Below, piece after piece: positions 25,092-35,526 of a stretch of DNA of 64,000 nucleotides. The DNA comes from Stanieria cyanosphaera PCC 7437 (GTDB lineage: Bacteria > Cyanobacteriota > Cyanobacteriia > Cyanobacteriales > Xenococcaceae). The stretch covers positions 636,001 through 700,000 of the forward strand of contig NC_019748.1 in assembly GCF_000317575.1 (NCBI RefSeq), read 5' to 3'. A program made the translations under genes and the position numbers. Position 1 is the first letter of the stretch. Each line of letters starts with the position of its first letter. A model generated the notes under the pieces. The model was not told the origin of the DNA. It searched no databases and saw only the letters and a list, made by a program, of their open reading frames with translations.

Positions 25092-27731
25092 CTAAATTGC
25101 TTTTTTCTTTTTGGTTGTTTTCTTTTTAGCAGTGGTTTTAGTAGTAGTTTTAGATTTAGATTTAGTTTTTTTAGTGCCTGCTTTATCTGCGAGCAATTTT
25201 ACGGCTGTTTCTAAAGTAATGCTTTCTACGGTTTCCCCTTCAGGAAGCCCGACATTAACCTTGCCGTGTTTGATGTATTCTCCATAAGGACCTTTGTAGA
25301 CATTAACTGGCTCTTTATCTTCAGGGTGTGCGCCTAATTCTTTGAGGGGTTTTTTCGTGCTGCCACCACTACGAGAACGTTTGGGTTGAGCTAATAGTTC
25401 TATTGCCCGTTCAAAACTCACAGTTAAAACATCATCCTCTGCTTTAAGAGAACGATAGTCTTTTTTCGCTTTTTTCTCTACTTCGTCTTTGTATTCGTGA
25501 ACTACATAAGGCCCGAAGCGACCCAAACTAGCCTTAATATTCCCTCCCGTTTCAGGGTGGACTCCTAACATCCTGGGTAAAGATAATAAACCTACTGCCA
25601 TTTCAACGTTAACGTCATCGGCGGTCACACCTTTCGGCAAAGAAACTTGTTTGGGTTTAGGATTTTTTTCTGTTTTTTCTCCTAATTGTAAGTAAGGGCC
25701 ATAAGGACCTGTCAACAGGAAAATTGGTTCGCCTGTTTCAGGATGCAAACCAACCTTATCAGGACCTTCAATTTTTTGGCGAATTAAAGATTCAATTTGT
25801 TCTGGACTTAAATCGGCTGGGGTTAAATCTAGAGGAATTGAGGTTTTAACGACCTCATCCCCATTAGTAACTTCGATATATGGGCCATATTTACCAATCC
25901 GAACTGTGGCATCTAAATTTTCGAGTTGAATGCTTTTAGCAGAAGCTGGATCTATTTCCTTTTCTCCAGCCTGGACTTGTGTTTCTAAGCCTTCTTGTCC
26001 CGAATAGAATTTTTTCAAATAAGGTATCCATTGGGCTTCCCCTGTGGCAATTTCGTCTAGAGTTTGTTCCATTTTGGAAGTGAAACTCGAATCGACTAAA
26101 TCAGGAAAATGTTGTTCCAATAAACTGGTAACGGCAAAGGCAGTAAAAGTTGGAACTAAAGCTTTATTACGCATCTGAACGTAACCACGATCAATAATTG
26201 TTCCGATGATGCTAGCGTAAGTACTAGGTCTACCCACACCTTCACTTTCTAGAGTTTTGACTAAAGAGGCTTCTGTATATCTAGCTGGTGGTTGGGTTTC
26301 GTGACCAATCGCTTCTAATTCTTTACAATTAGGGCGATCGCCTTCTTTGAGGGGTGGTAAAATCATTTCTTGATTTTCTAAAGCTGCTTCAGGATCATCC
26401 GAACCTTCTACATAAGCACGGAAAAAACCAGGAAAGTCAATTCTTTTACCCGAAGAACGAAACACGGCATCTTCTACATCAATATTGACGGTAATTTGAG
26501 TCAACCTTGCTTCTGCCATTTGACTAGCTACTGTTCGTTTCCAAATCAGATCGTAGAGAGCAAATTCTCTACCTGACAATCCTGTTTCTTGGGGAGTCCG
26601 AAAACTACTACCAGCAGGACGAATAGCTTCGTGGGCTTCTTGGGCAGATTTACTTTTAGTACTGTATTGACGAGGTTTAGGACTAAGATATTCTTTGCCG
26701 TACATTTGTTCGACACAACTGCGAGCAGCAGCGATCGCTTGATCGGAAAGATGGACGGAATCAGTCCGCATATAGGTAATGTAGCCCTGTTCGTAGAGTT
26801 TTTGTGCCACACTCATCGTTTCTCTCGCCGAGATACCCAGTTTACGGTTAGCTTCTTGTTGGAGAGTTGAAGTAGTAAAAGGAGGGGCTGGATTGCGTTT
26901 GGTAGCTTTTTCCTCTGTTTTACTAACTGTCCAAGTTTTATCAATTAATCTTTCTTTGAGAGCGTTAGCTTCAGCTTCGTTGAGTAAGACGACATCTCTT
27001 CCTGCGGTAATTCTGCCTGTATTTGGGTCAAAATCACTTCCTGTAGCTAATTTTTTCCCTGCCAAGCTGATTAATTTAGCTTCAAATCGACTTTTTTCCT
27101 GTTCCAAAATTGCTTTTAAATCCCAATAATCCCCTGATTGGAAAGCCCGACGTTCTCTTTCTCGTTCGACTAACAACCGTACAGCTACAGACTGAACTCG
27201 ACCAGCCGATAAACCTCGTTTAATTTTTTTCCACAACAAAGGAGAAAGGGTATAACCGTACAAACGATCTAAAATACGACGGGTTTCTTGGGCGTGAACC
27301 AAATCTTGATCGACTTCACGACAATTTTTTAAAGCTTTTTGAATCGCCTCACGAGTAATTTCATGAAAAACCATGCGCTTGACAGGAACTTTAGGCTTGA
27401 GTAGTTCTAGCAAATGCCAGCTAATACTTTCGCCTTCTCGGTCTTCATCCGTTGCCAAGATTAATTCTTCTGCTTGTTTGAGTGCGTTTTTTAGTTCTTG
27501 AACAATCTTTTTTTTGCTTTTAGGAATCACATAAATCGGTTGAAATTGATCTTCTACATTGACTCCTAAATTCGCCCAAGGTCGGTCTTTACATTCAGGA
27601 GGAATTTCATCGGCAGATGAGGGTAAATCGCGGACATGACCCATCGATGCTTCTACCTGATAACTAGAAGGAAGGTAGTTACGAATTGTACGAGCTTTAG
27701 TAGGAGATTCAACAATAACCAGAGTTGACAT
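25092..27731 (-). CDS. topA: DNA topoisomerase I
   Basis: Relaxes negative supercoils by cutting and rejoining one strand. 879 aa. TOPRIM domain at the start ([35 protein letters not shown]), the catalytic Tyr in [13 protein letters not shown] near residue 320, [20 protein letters not shown], and three or more C-terminal repeats of the type [20 protein letters not shown]. The zinc fingers of E. coli TopA are absent. The protein ends in a Lys/Thr-rich tail (about 25 residues, [10 protein letters not shown]), fit for DNA binding. Complete, ATG at 27731. Confidence 0.96.
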   Translation of the reverse strand: MSTLVIVESPTKARTIRNYLPSSYQVEASMGHVRDLPSSADEIPPECKDRPWANLGVNVEDQFQPIYVIPKSKKKIVQELKNALKQAEELILATDEDREGESISWHLLELLKPKVPVKRMVFHEITREAIQKALKNCREVDQDLVHAQETRRILDRLYGYTLSPLLWKKIKRGLSAGRVQSVAVRLLVERERERRAFQSGDYWDLKAILEQEKSRFEAKLISLAGKKLATGSDFDPNTGRITAGRDVVLLNEAEANALKERLIDKTWTVSKTEEKATKRNPAPPFTTSTLQQEANRKLGISARETMSVAQKLYEQGYITYMRTDSVHLSDQAIAAARSCVEQMYGKEYLSPKPRQYSTKSKSAQEAHEAIRPAGSSFRTPQETGLSGREFALYDLIWKRTVASQMAEARLTQITVNIDVEDAVFRSSGKRIDFPGFFRAYVEGSDDPEAALENQEMILPPLKEGDRPNCKELEAIGHETQPPARYTEASLVKTLESEGVGRPSTYASIIGTIIDRGYVQMRNKALVPTFTAFAVTSLLEQHFPDLVDSSFTSKMEQTLDEIATGEAQWIPYLKKFYSGQEGLETQVQAGEKEIDPASAKSIQLENLDATVRIGKYGPYIEVTNGDEVVKTSIPLDLTPADLSPEQIESLIRQKIEGPDKVGLHPETGEPIFLLTGPYGPYLQLGEKTEKNPKPKQVSLPKGVTADDVNVEMAVGLLSLPRMLGVHPETGGNIKASLGRFGPYVVHEYKDEVEKKAKKDYRSLKAEDDVLTVSFERAIELLAQPKRSRSGGSTKKPLKELGAHPEDKEPVNVYKGPYGEYIKHGKVNVGLPEGETVESITLETAVKLLADKAGTKKTKSKSKTTTKTTAKKKTTKKKKAI

Positions 27732-28003
27732 AGAAACTAACTTAACGCAGTAAAATAACAGAAGTTTGTTTAGATAAAGATTGATGCCTTAATTTACAGT
27801 TATAGTCGTTTGTTTAAAAAACATCCTTGCTTAACTTGGATTTAACTTAACTATATTCAACAATTAGCACTACTTTCTTATCTCTATCTGTAGATAAGAA
27901 GTACTGGTTTTGTCAAGAGTAAGTTACCTCACACGTTACAATCCTCTGTAAAGGTTTTTAACGATTTGCTTACCAGCTATCTTTCTTACCATAACGACAA
28001 CCT

Positions 28004-29581
28004 ATGGATTTTTCTAGTACTATTGCTACTCAACTTAACGCAGGAACAATTTTGCCCGAAGGCATAGTGATTGTTACCCTGATGGTCATTTTAGTTGGAG
28101 ATTTAATTCTCGGACGTAGTTTTTCTCGTGGGTTGCCTTACGTGGCAATGGCGGGATTACTCGCTGCAATTGTTGCACTTTATCTTCAATGGGATACCCC
28201 CGATCCCAATTCTTTTTTAGGGGCATTTAGTAGCGATAACCTGAGCATTATTTTTCGTGTGATTGTCGCCCTTTCTACCCTTGTCACTATCCCAATGTCA
28301 ATTCGCTATGTCCAACAATCTGGGACTTCTTTAGCCGAATTTATTGGCATTCTGTTAACGGCAACTTTGGGAGGAATGTTTCTTTCTGGGGCAAATGAAT
28401 TAGTGATGGTTTTTATTTCCCTGGAGATGCTGAGTATTTCCTCTTACCTCATGACTGGTTATATGAAGCGTGACCCTCGTTCCAATGAAGCAGCTTTAAA
28501 ATATTTGTTAATTGGGGCTTCTTCTTCAGCCATTTTTCTCTACGGGGTATCTCTCTTGTATGGTTTGTCTGGAGGAGAAACTAATTTAAATGCGATCGCT
28601 ACAGCTATTACCGATGCCAGTGGTAGTCAATCTTTAGGACTTGCGATCTCTTTAGTGTTTGTGATTGCTGGTATTGCTTTTAAAATTTCTGCTGTACCTT
28701 TCCATCAATGGACTCCTGATGTTTACGAAGGTTCTCCTACTCCTGTAGTTGCTTTCTTATCAGTAGGTTCTAAAGCTGCGGGTTTTGCTTTAGCAATTCG
28801 TTTGTTAGTTACCGCATTTGCGCCTGTGACTGAACAATGGCACTTTATTTTCACTGCTCTGGCGATCTTTAGTATGATCCTAGGCAATGTGGTAGCCTTA
28901 GCACAAACTAGTATGAAACGAATGCTAGCGTATTCTTCAATTGCTCAAGCAGGTTTTGTCATGATTGGTTTGATTGCAGGTACTGATGCAGGTTATGCCA
29001 GCATGATTTTCTATCTGTTGATCTACTTGTTTATGAATTTAGGTGCGTTTACTTGTGTGATTTTGTTTTCCCTCCGCACTGGCACAGATCAAATTAGTGA
29101 ATATGCTGGTTTATACCAAAAAGACCCTTTATTAACTCTTTGTTTGAGTATTTGCTTGCTTTCTCTCGGTGGTATTCCTCCTTTGGCTGGTTTCTTCGGT
29201 AAAATTTACTTATTCTGGGCTGGTTGGCAAGCAGGTATTTACGGTTTAGTATTGCTTGCTTTAGTCACTACCGTTATTTCTATTTATTACTACATTCGAG
29301 TAGTCAAAATGATGGTGGTTAAAGAACCTCATGAAATGTCTGAGGCAGTACAGAATTATCCTGAAATTCGCTGGAACATTCCAGGAATGCGTCCTCTACA
29401 AGTGGGTTTGATTGTATCAGTAATTGCCACTTCAATTGCAGGAATTTTATCTAATCCTTTGTTTACTTTGGCTAATGATTCTGTTACTAGTACGCCAATT
29501 TTACAGTCTACTTTCTTGACTCAAGAATTACCACAAAAGCCAATCAAGGTTTCTGTTTTAAATACTTCTTTCAATGATTGA
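28004..29581 (+). CDS. ndhB: NAD(P)H-quinone oxidoreductase subunit 2
   Basis: Proton-pumping antiporter-like subunit of thylakoid NDH-1, used in respiration, cyclic electron flow and CO2 uptake. 525 aa with about 14 membrane helices. Lys and Glu residues of the proton path are in conserved helices ([57 protein letters not shown]). The N-terminal [20 protein letters not shown] and full length agree with cyanobacterial NdhB. It is a single gene with a textbook terminator, as in other cyanobacteria where ndhB stands apart from the ndhAIGE cluster. Confidence 0.96.
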   Translation: MDFSSTIATQLNAGTILPEGIVIVTLMVILVGDLILGRSFSRGLPYVAMAGLLAAIVALYLQWDTPDPNSFLGAFSSDNLSIIFRVIVALSTLVTIPMSIRYVQQSGTSLAEFIGILLTATLGGMFLSGANELVMVFISLEMLSISSYLMTGYMKRDPRSNEAALKYLLIGASSSAIFLYGVSLLYGLSGGETNLNAIATAITDASGSQSLGLAISLVFVIAGIAFKISAVPFHQWTPDVYEGSPTPVVAFLSVGSKAAGFALAIRLLVTAFAPVTEQWHFIFTALAIFSMILGNVVALAQTSMKRMLAYSSIAQAGFVMIGLIAGTDAGYASMIFYLLIYLFMNLGAFTCVILFSLRTGTDQISEYAGLYQKDPLLTLCLSICLLSLGGIPPLAGFFGKIYLFWAGWQAGIYGLVLLALVTTVISIYYYIRVVKMMVVKEPHEMSEAVQNYPEIRWNIPGMRPLQVGLIVSVIATSIAGILSNPLFTLANDSVTSTPILQSTFLTQELPQKPIKVSVLNTSFND

Positions 29582-29609
29582 TTGTTTAATTAATCAAAAT
29601 TATTTAATT

Positions 29610-29636
29610 AGCCTGGTTGAGCCAGGCTTTTTTTTA
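29610..29636 (+). terminator. rho-independent terminator of ndhB
   Basis: Perfect 7-bp stem AGCCTGG / CCAGGCT with loop TTGAG and a run of eight T, starting 29 bases after the stop. Confidence 0.92.
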
Positions 29637-29704
29637 TAGCAATTGAAGTAAAGGTTAAAATACTTGCTCAAATTCAAAATTTAAAAAAGTTTTTTTTGCT
29701 ACAT

Positions 29705-30085
29705 TTAATTATTAATTTGCTGTTCAATTGTTGTTAATCTTTGATCGAAATTTCTAACATCTTCTTTTAATTCAATTAATAAAGTAGCTAACCTTTCAAA
29801 CATTGGATCACTTCTGCCAATAGATTGACCATTAACACTAGGAGGATTAGAAATAGATGGTAAAGATTCTTGACTTGGTTGAGTATAAGCGCGATCGCTT
29901 CTTAAATTCATTTGATTAAGACGACGTACATCGCTTTCTAAACGACTAATTCTACTTCTTAAACTACTTATTTCTCCACTAAATTCAGTACTTGATTGAG
30001 ATAAAATTTTTTGATGGCTAGATAAGTTAATAGCAAGAAAAATTGCGATGATTAACAACCAAATAAAAATAAATTTGATTTTCAT
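29705..30085 (-). CDS. membrane-anchored coiled-coil protein, unknown function
   Basis: 126 aa. N-terminal signal anchor (KFIFIWLLIIAIFLAINLSS), a coiled-coil segment (EISSLRSRISRLESDVRRLN), a Pro/Ser-rich linker and a second coil (ERLATLLIELKEDVRNFDQR). ATG at 30085. No family recognised; the layout suggests a periplasmic spacer or scaffold. It converges on ndhB. Confidence 0.55.
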   Translation of the reverse strand: MKIKFIFIWLLIIAIFLAINLSSHQKILSQSSTEFSGEISSLRSRISRLESDVRRLNQMNLRSDRAYTQPSQESLPSISNPPSVNGQSIGRSDPMFERLATLLIELKEDVRNFDQRLTTIEQQINN

Positions 30086-30426
30086 TGATTAAATAAAATT
30101 GGATTTTTGTTAATGATTTATGGTTAATTGGTAGGCCGTAGAAGTTAGGAGGCAGAGGAGCAAAAGGAGAAAGGGGAACAATAACCAGTTATTACTGGTA
30201 ACTGTTCATTTTTGATAGTTGATTGTTAATTTTAATTGGTATAGTTGTTTCAAATAAGAATGAAACATTTTTTCGGCTGAAAGCCTTTTTTAGCAAGAAG
30301 AGATTGTCTCACTCTAAATTGAAATGACTATAACTTACTACTTGAGAACTGATCACTGATTGATTGTTTGTCCACAGATGCACACAGCCTGTAGCAGATG
30401 GAGTTTTCGGTTGGTAGTGTTTTTTT

Positions 30427-30469
30427 GTTGATTGTTAATGGTTAATCTCTCATAATTAGTAATTAGTAA
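30427..30469 (+). repeat. 43-bp inverted repeat, left copy
   Basis: Starts GTTGATTGTTAATGGTTAAT and ends in TAATTAGTAA. An exact reverse-complement copy lies at 35484-35526, so the pair encloses the CHAT-TPR gene and flv1. Confidence 0.85.
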
Positions 30470-30486
30470 TTAGTAATTAGTAATTA
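30453..30486 (+). repeat. 7-bp tandem repeat (TAATTAG)
   Basis: Four full units of TAATTAG and a partial fifth. The same unit occurs in two copies at 35484-35500 and near 63209-63225. Confidence 0.8.
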
Positions 30487-30500
30487 CTAACTAATAACTG

Positions 30501-33116
30501 TTAAAGCCAATTTCCAACTAAAATATAAGGCGACCAATAAAAAGGATGTTTATAGGCAGGATTGTTAATTAAAGCTAATTGAGCTTGTCTAATAGCTTTA
30601 GCTTTAGTAATATCTTTCTTGGCTAATTCTTGATAAAATTGACTCATTAATTCGGCAGATGAGCGATCGTTGACTGCCCAAAGAGTAGCTAAGGTACTTC
30701 TTGCACCAGCACGTACTGCCATACCTGCTAATCCTAAAGCTGCCCATTTATCACCAATAGCGGTTTCACAAGCACTAAGTACTAATAATTCGATCGCTTG
30801 TTGTTGAGAAGGACTTCGAGTTTGTAAAATCTGGTCTAATTTACCAATATTAATCCGAGTATCCCAAGCAAGCAGAAATGTTTCATCGAGTGTGGAACTA
30901 AACTGTCCGTGGGTAGCAATATGAACTACAGGATAGTTAGAAAATTTGATTTGTTGTTGGAGAGTTTTTGCCGTAAATTTTTCATTGAGCAAAACAACTG
31001 TTTTGATTTGCTTTTCGATTTGTGTTAATTCTAAATTAACATATTCTAACGCAGCAAAACCTTGTCGTTGTTGAGTTAATCCCGCAGCTAAAGTTTTGAG
31101 TTTAATTTGTTGAAGGGGACGAGGTGCTAAAAGTTGTAAACCTGGAGTGAGAGCAACATCATATTGTTCGACGAGGTATTTTTTACCGTCATACAAAGCG
31201 GACATGGGAATATTTCGTAAAGTCCCGTCGGGAACAAAGACAATAGTTTTGATTTGATATTTGATCAATTGGGGTAAAGCTGGACGAATTAACCAATTGT
31301 AGAGTTGTTGTGCAGGAAAATAAAAATCTCTTCGACTACGGATCACAATGGTTTGACGCATTGTTTCGATTACTGCTTCCAATTTTGGTTGAGAGATTTT
31401 GGTTGAGTAATGATAGAGAGGTTGTTGAGGGATACTAACAATTACTTCCAAGCGATCGCGTAAAATAATTGGATAGATCACTGCTGATTGAGGATCTACT
31501 TGGTCAATATTAACTGGTTGAGCGTCTAAGCAAGCTTCACGGAAAAAATTGTGTAATTCCGCTATTTGAAGTAATTCGATGGTATCTCTAGCTTGAACCA
31601 AATTAGCTTGAGTAGGTTGGGTTTCTAATAATAAACTAACTAAACCTCGATAAACTGGTTCAACACTTGAGCGAAAAGAATATTGAAGCTCTGGATCGAT
31701 CGCAACTAAATCTTGACTAAGAGATTGAAGTAAGTCTATAGCTTGGGTATAAAAATCAATCGCACCTTCACGATCTCCTTGTGCCTGAACTATTCTACCT
31801 AATTGCCATTGCCAAAGATAACTAATCTCTGGTGCATTGATTGTCTGAGCAATCATTAATGCTTGTTCGGTTAAATTTTCGGCTTTTAACCATTGTTGCT
31901 GAAATTCTGCTATTTGACCGAGTAAACCCACTGCATAGGATTCCGCCCTTGATGAGCCTAAATTTTGAGATTTTTTGATAGCAAGCTCAAGTATTTGACT
32001 AATTTCTTGCCAACTAGGAAGATTAGTTGAATTTTTATGTTCTTGTTGTGCTTTTTGCCTTAATTTAATTAAGCTATTAGCAAAACTAATTTGCTTGTAA
32101 ACATTAGTTTGACTGAGAGGCAAATTAGCCAGACTCACTCGAATTTCTGGAATTAATTCTGAAGCTCTGTGCCAAAATTGTGTATCCAGTAGTAAATTAA
32201 ATTGAGCTAAATTAATTTGCACAGGTAAATTACTCTTGCCACAAACAAAACTTGCTTGACAAGTAAGTAATCCTTGTTGGTAAGACTCCAACGCTTTTTG
32301 ATAATCGTCATTTGCCCAGAAAATATTACCTAAACTTAATCGAGCTTTAGCTTCGTCTTCTAAAGATTTTAATTGAGTGGCAATAGTTAAACTTTTTGTT
32401 ACCGTTTCTTTTGCCTGGGAAAGCTCTCCTACTAAACGAAGAATATCTCCATAACTTCTTAAACTGACAGCTTTGAGTAGAGAAACTGGTTGTTGAGCTA
32501 AAGTTTGGTTAAGCAATTCTAAAGTTTTGGCAGCACGATGATATAAACCCAATGCTTTAAAAGCATTAGCTTGATTAATAGTGGCGCGAATTACTCCCTC
32601 TTGATCGTTTAGTTGTTGATAAACTTCTGTAGCTTGTTGCCAAGAAGCGATCGCATCTTCGGCTTGACCTTGTTCTAGTTGTAAAATACCTTGATTATTC
32701 AAAATTTGAGCAATTAAACGCTGTTTTTGAGTTGAATTATCCGATATTTGTTTCAATAATTGAAAACTAGCTTTAATACTTTGCTGCGCTTGTTGCCATT
32801 TTCCTAATTGCTGATAAGCAAGAGCAAGATTACTCAAAACTCTTCCCTGACTGATGAAATCTTCTTGACTAGCATAACTACGAACAACTTGTTGCCATAG
32901 AGCGATCGCCTTATGCCATTGACCTTGAGTATAATAGTTTTTACCTTGTTGTTCAATAATAGCTGTCTGTGAAGCATTGGTTGCAATTTGACTTTGCTCA
33001 TAACTTGCTAGTGTTTGAGCAATCATAGGAAGATTAGTTCCCAACAAACTCGTAAATAAACCAATTGAAGCTAAAGTAAGTAATAAAATCAAACGCTTCT
33101 TAATATTTAGCTGCAT
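30501..33116 (-). CDS. TPR-CHAT protein, putative caspase-like protease
   Basis: 871 aa. N-terminal hydrophobic segment (LILLLTLASIGLFTSLLGTN) as signal peptide or anchor, then about ten TPR helices (typical units QGKNYYTQGQWHKAIALWQQ and GNIFWANDDYQKALESYQQG), and a C-terminal CHAT domain (about 560-871). The caspase-type dyad is present: His in VVHIATHGQFSST near 735 and Cys in LLVLSACETAIGD near 780. AVRAGARSTLATLWAVND and the ending HPFYWSPYILVGNWL are CHAT hallmarks. Cyanobacteria carry many such proteins; substrates are mostly unknown. The putative export signal places the protease domain outside the cytoplasm. It is divergent from flv1, 619 bases away. Confidence 0.88.
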   Translation of the reverse strand: MQLNIKKRLILLLTLASIGLFTSLLGTNLPMIAQTLASYEQSQIATNASQTAIIEQQGKNYYTQGQWHKAIALWQQVVRSYASQEDFISQGRVLSNLALAYQQLGKWQQAQQSIKASFQLLKQISDNSTQKQRLIAQILNNQGILQLEQGQAEDAIASWQQATEVYQQLNDQEGVIRATINQANAFKALGLYHRAAKTLELLNQTLAQQPVSLLKAVSLRSYGDILRLVGELSQAKETVTKSLTIATQLKSLEDEAKARLSLGNIFWANDDYQKALESYQQGLLTCQASFVCGKSNLPVQINLAQFNLLLDTQFWHRASELIPEIRVSLANLPLSQTNVYKQISFANSLIKLRQKAQQEHKNSTNLPSWQEISQILELAIKKSQNLGSSRAESYAVGLLGQIAEFQQQWLKAENLTEQALMIAQTINAPEISYLWQWQLGRIVQAQGDREGAIDFYTQAIDLLQSLSQDLVAIDPELQYSFRSSVEPVYRGLVSLLLETQPTQANLVQARDTIELLQIAELHNFFREACLDAQPVNIDQVDPQSAVIYPIILRDRLEVIVSIPQQPLYHYSTKISQPKLEAVIETMRQTIVIRSRRDFYFPAQQLYNWLIRPALPQLIKYQIKTIVFVPDGTLRNIPMSALYDGKKYLVEQYDVALTPGLQLLAPRPLQQIKLKTLAAGLTQQRQGFAALEYVNLELTQIEKQIKTVVLLNEKFTAKTLQQQIKFSNYPVVHIATHGQFSSTLDETFLLAWDTRINIGKLDQILQTRSPSQQQAIELLVLSACETAIGDKWAALGLAGMAVRAGARSTLATLWAVNDRSSAELMSQFYQELAKKDITKAKAIRQAQLALINNPAYKHPFYWSPYILVGNWL

Positions 33117-33735
33117 GAATTACAAAAAAATTCCTGTCGAAACATTCGCATTTTTTTCAGAATAAAAATTAAATATCTGGTGTAACTCTTTAATTGCGCT
33201 CAAAATAAGATACATTTAATTCAAGCTGCTCATTCCTAATTTTTTTGTAGAGCAAACACGATTATAGGTTTACTTAAATTAAAACGCCCACCACTCAGTT
33301 TGAGCATTGAATTTTAGTGGTAAGTAGGTGAGCTAATTCATATTTATAAAATGCAGGAAGAAAAAAGAAGCTTCAGGTGCAACAGGAGAGAAATAAGCGT
33401 TTTTATTTGATATTTTTCATATAGCGGCCCTAAATCATTTGTGAAAATAACTTCTGCCTCCTGCCTTTCCTCTTTAACAATTTTCATGACTCAAATAGGA
33501 TTGCTATAGTAATTAAACGGACTTGAGATTAAACTTCTCATCAAAATAGCGATCGCTTTAGTTTTAGTTAAAGAAAAATTTTCAACAATTTATCTCACTC
33601 TGTTGCTGTTTGAGTAAGTTACAAAATTTGATTTCAGGTTAAACGAGTTACATTTTATTTTGCATTAAGGTCAAGTTTTCCGATACTCTCTAAATTAAAG
33701 GTGGTTTATTAAATTAGTATTAATCAGCAAGCATT
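33117..33735. other. intergenic region between CHAT-TPR gene and flv1
   Basis: About 620 bases, no open frame of interest. It contains a MITE-like element at 33421-33507 and a HIP1 site at 33549-33556. The flv1 promoter should lie in the last 200 bases. Confidence 0.5.
33421..33507. mobile_element. MITE-like element 1
   Basis: 87 bases with imperfect inverted ends: ATAGCGGCCCTAAATCATTT on the left and the complement of TCAAATAGGATTGCTAT on the right. The left end shares CCTAAATCATT and the inside shares TTCTGCCT with the element at 44169-44323. No coding capacity. Confidence 0.5.
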
Positions 33736-35463
33736 ATGTCTCCAAATCCAGCCAAAGACGTTCAAGTTTTTCCGATTGCTGCTAATACCAGAGTAATGCG
33801 ATCGCGTACTTGGGAGAGATTGAAGTTTGAAATTGAATACGCTTTACAAAAGGGAACTACTGCTAATTCCTATTTAATAGAAGGAGACAAAACAGCTTTA
33901 ATCGATCCACCAGGAGAATCTTTTACGGAGATTTTTTTGGCTGCGCTAAGAGAAAGAATCGATCTAAGTCAACTTGACTATTTGATTTTAGGACATCTTA
34001 ATCCTAATCGTGGTACTACCATCAAAGCTTTGTTAGAGCTTGCACCTCAACTTAAGCTCGTTTGTTCTAATCCAGGGGCAATTTCTTTACGTAAAATTCT
34101 CTCCGAAACCGAATTAAACATTACGGTAATCAAAGGAGAAGAAACTCTAGATTTAGGAAAAGGTCATCATTTAGAATTTTTACTTACTCCTAATCCTCGT
34201 TATCCCGATCAACTTTGTACTTACGATCCGAAAACTCAAGTTTTATATACAGATAAACTATTTGGGGCGCACGTTTGTGGTGAACAAGTTTTTGATGAAG
34301 GCTGGACGGTTTACAATGAAGACCGTCGTTACTACTTTGATTGTTTGATGGCTCCCCATGCCCGTCAAATCGAAGCAGCTTTAGATAAAATTGCAGGAAA
34401 AAATGCCAAAATTTATGCTACAGGTCATGGGCCTTTAGTTCGCTACAGTTTAACAGAATTAACGCTAGATTATCGAGCTTGGCTCAAAAACCAGAGCGAT
34501 CGCGATGTGACGGTGGCTTTGATTTATGCTTCTGCCTATGGTAACACCGCTACGATTGCCCAAGCTTTAGCAAGAGGAATCACCAAAGCAGGGGTAGGAG
34601 TAGAATCGATTAATGCTGAATTTGCTGAACCAGAAGAAATTAAAGCAATACTAACCAAAGCTTCAGGAATAATGGTCGGTTCACCTACTTTGGGAGGACA
34701 CGCACCGACTCAGATTCAAACTGCATTAGGAATAATTTTAGCTAATACTGATAAAACCAAATTAGTCGGTGTGTTTGGTTCGTTTGGTTGGAGTGGAGAA
34801 GCGATCGATTTATTAGAAAGTAAATTTCGTAATGCTGGTTATAGTTTTGGTTTTGAACCAATTCGAGTTAAATTTAAACCAACTGATCTGATCCTCAAAA
34901 CTTGTGAAGAAACAGGCACAGATTTCGCTCAAGCACTGAAAAAATCCCAAAAAGTCCGTAAAGGAAAACAAGGAACAATAACTTCTGAAAGCGATCGCAC
35001 TGAACAAGCCTTAGGCAGAATTGTAGGTTCTCTTTGTATTGTGACTACTAAATTTCATGAATTAAAAGGAGCAATGTTGGCTTCATGGGTATCTCAAGCC
35101 ACTTTTAATCCTCCTGGTATTACTGTAGCTGTCGCCAAAGAACGAGCGATCGAATCTTTGTTACATCTAGATAGTAATTTTGTTTTAAATATTTTGCAAG
35201 AAGGTAAGCATTTAGGTTTAATGAAGCATTTTCTCAAACCTTTTGCCCCAGGAGAGGATCGTTTTATCGGAGTTGCGACTGAAGAAGCAGAAAATGGCTG
35301 TCCAATTTTGACCGATGCGTTAGCTTATGTAGAATGCCAGATCAAGAGTCGATTAGAATGTGGAGATCATTGGGTCATTTATGCCACAGCCACTCAAGGT
35401 AAACTATTACAATCTGAAGGCATTACTGCGGTTCACCATCGTAAATCTGGTAGTCATTATTAG
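33736..35463 (+). CDS. flv1: flavodiiron protein Flv1, non-canonical metal site
   Basis: Partner of Flv3 in light-driven O2 reduction behind photosystem I. 575 aa with the same three domains as Flv3 (diiron domain, flavodoxin from about 262 with ALIYASAYGNTATIAQALAR, flavin reductase from about 430 with GSLCIVTTKFHELKGAMLAS). Most iron ligands are replaced: HLNPNR instead of HxExDH, Arg in TPNPRYPDQ for His, Lys in YTDKLFG for Asp; only the last His (TGHGPLVR) remains. This pattern is typical of Flv1, which cannot bind the normal Fe-Fe centre and probably acts in a heteromer. ATG at 33736. Confidence 0.92.
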   Translation: MSPNPAKDVQVFPIAANTRVMRSRTWERLKFEIEYALQKGTTANSYLIEGDKTALIDPPGESFTEIFLAALRERIDLSQLDYLILGHLNPNRGTTIKALLELAPQLKLVCSNPGAISLRKILSETELNITVIKGEETLDLGKGHHLEFLLTPNPRYPDQLCTYDPKTQVLYTDKLFGAHVCGEQVFDEGWTVYNEDRRYYFDCLMAPHARQIEAALDKIAGKNAKIYATGHGPLVRYSLTELTLDYRAWLKNQSDRDVTVALIYASAYGNTATIAQALARGITKAGVGVESINAEFAEPEEIKAILTKASGIMVGSPTLGGHAPTQIQTALGIILANTDKTKLVGVFGSFGWSGEAIDLLESKFRNAGYSFGFEPIRVKFKPTDLILKTCEETGTDFAQALKKSQKVRKGKQGTITSESDRTEQALGRIVGSLCIVTTKFHELKGAMLASWVSQATFNPPGITVAVAKERAIESLLHLDSNFVLNILQEGKHLGLMKHFLKPFAPGEDRFIGVATEEAENGCPILTDALAYVECQIKSRLECGDHWVIYATATQGKLLQSEGITAVHHRKSGSHY

Positions 35464-35483
35464 ATGCCGTTATCAGTTATTAG

Positions 35484-35526
35484 TTACTAATTACTAATTA
35501 TGAGAGATTAACCATTAACAATCAAC
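35484..35526 (-). repeat. 43-bp inverted repeat, right copy
   Basis: Exact reverse complement of 30427-30469. It starts 20 bases after the flv1 stop and supplies the last codons and the stop of the DUF4079 gene on the minus strand. Confidence 0.85.

Larger units (their letters stand above)
30086..30500. other. intergenic region made of repeats
   Basis: About 415 bases with no gene. It holds purine-rich decayed repeat sequence (GGAGGCAGAGGAGCAAAAGG near 30148), the left copy of a 43-bp inverted repeat and a 7-bp tandem repeat that runs up to the CHAT gene stop. Confidence 0.55.

Noticed and set aside
26589-27129. Plus-strand frames inside topA
   Set aside because: Shadows of the topA coding sequence with no independent support.
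27924-27940. Yfr1-like motif (TTACCTCACACG) upstream of ndhB
   Set aside because: The core of Yfr1 is ACTCCTCACAC; this copy lacks two key bases and has no flanking hairpins.
30453-30486. CRISPR-like periodic sequence (TAATTAG units)
   Set aside because: Units are 7 bp and directly adjacent, with no spacers, so a simple tandem repeat.
8619-35463. flv3 and flv1 as the Flv4/Flv2 pair
   Set aside because: They are not linked, the Flv4-Flv2 operon middle gene is absent, and the N-terminal sequences fit Flv3 and Flv1.
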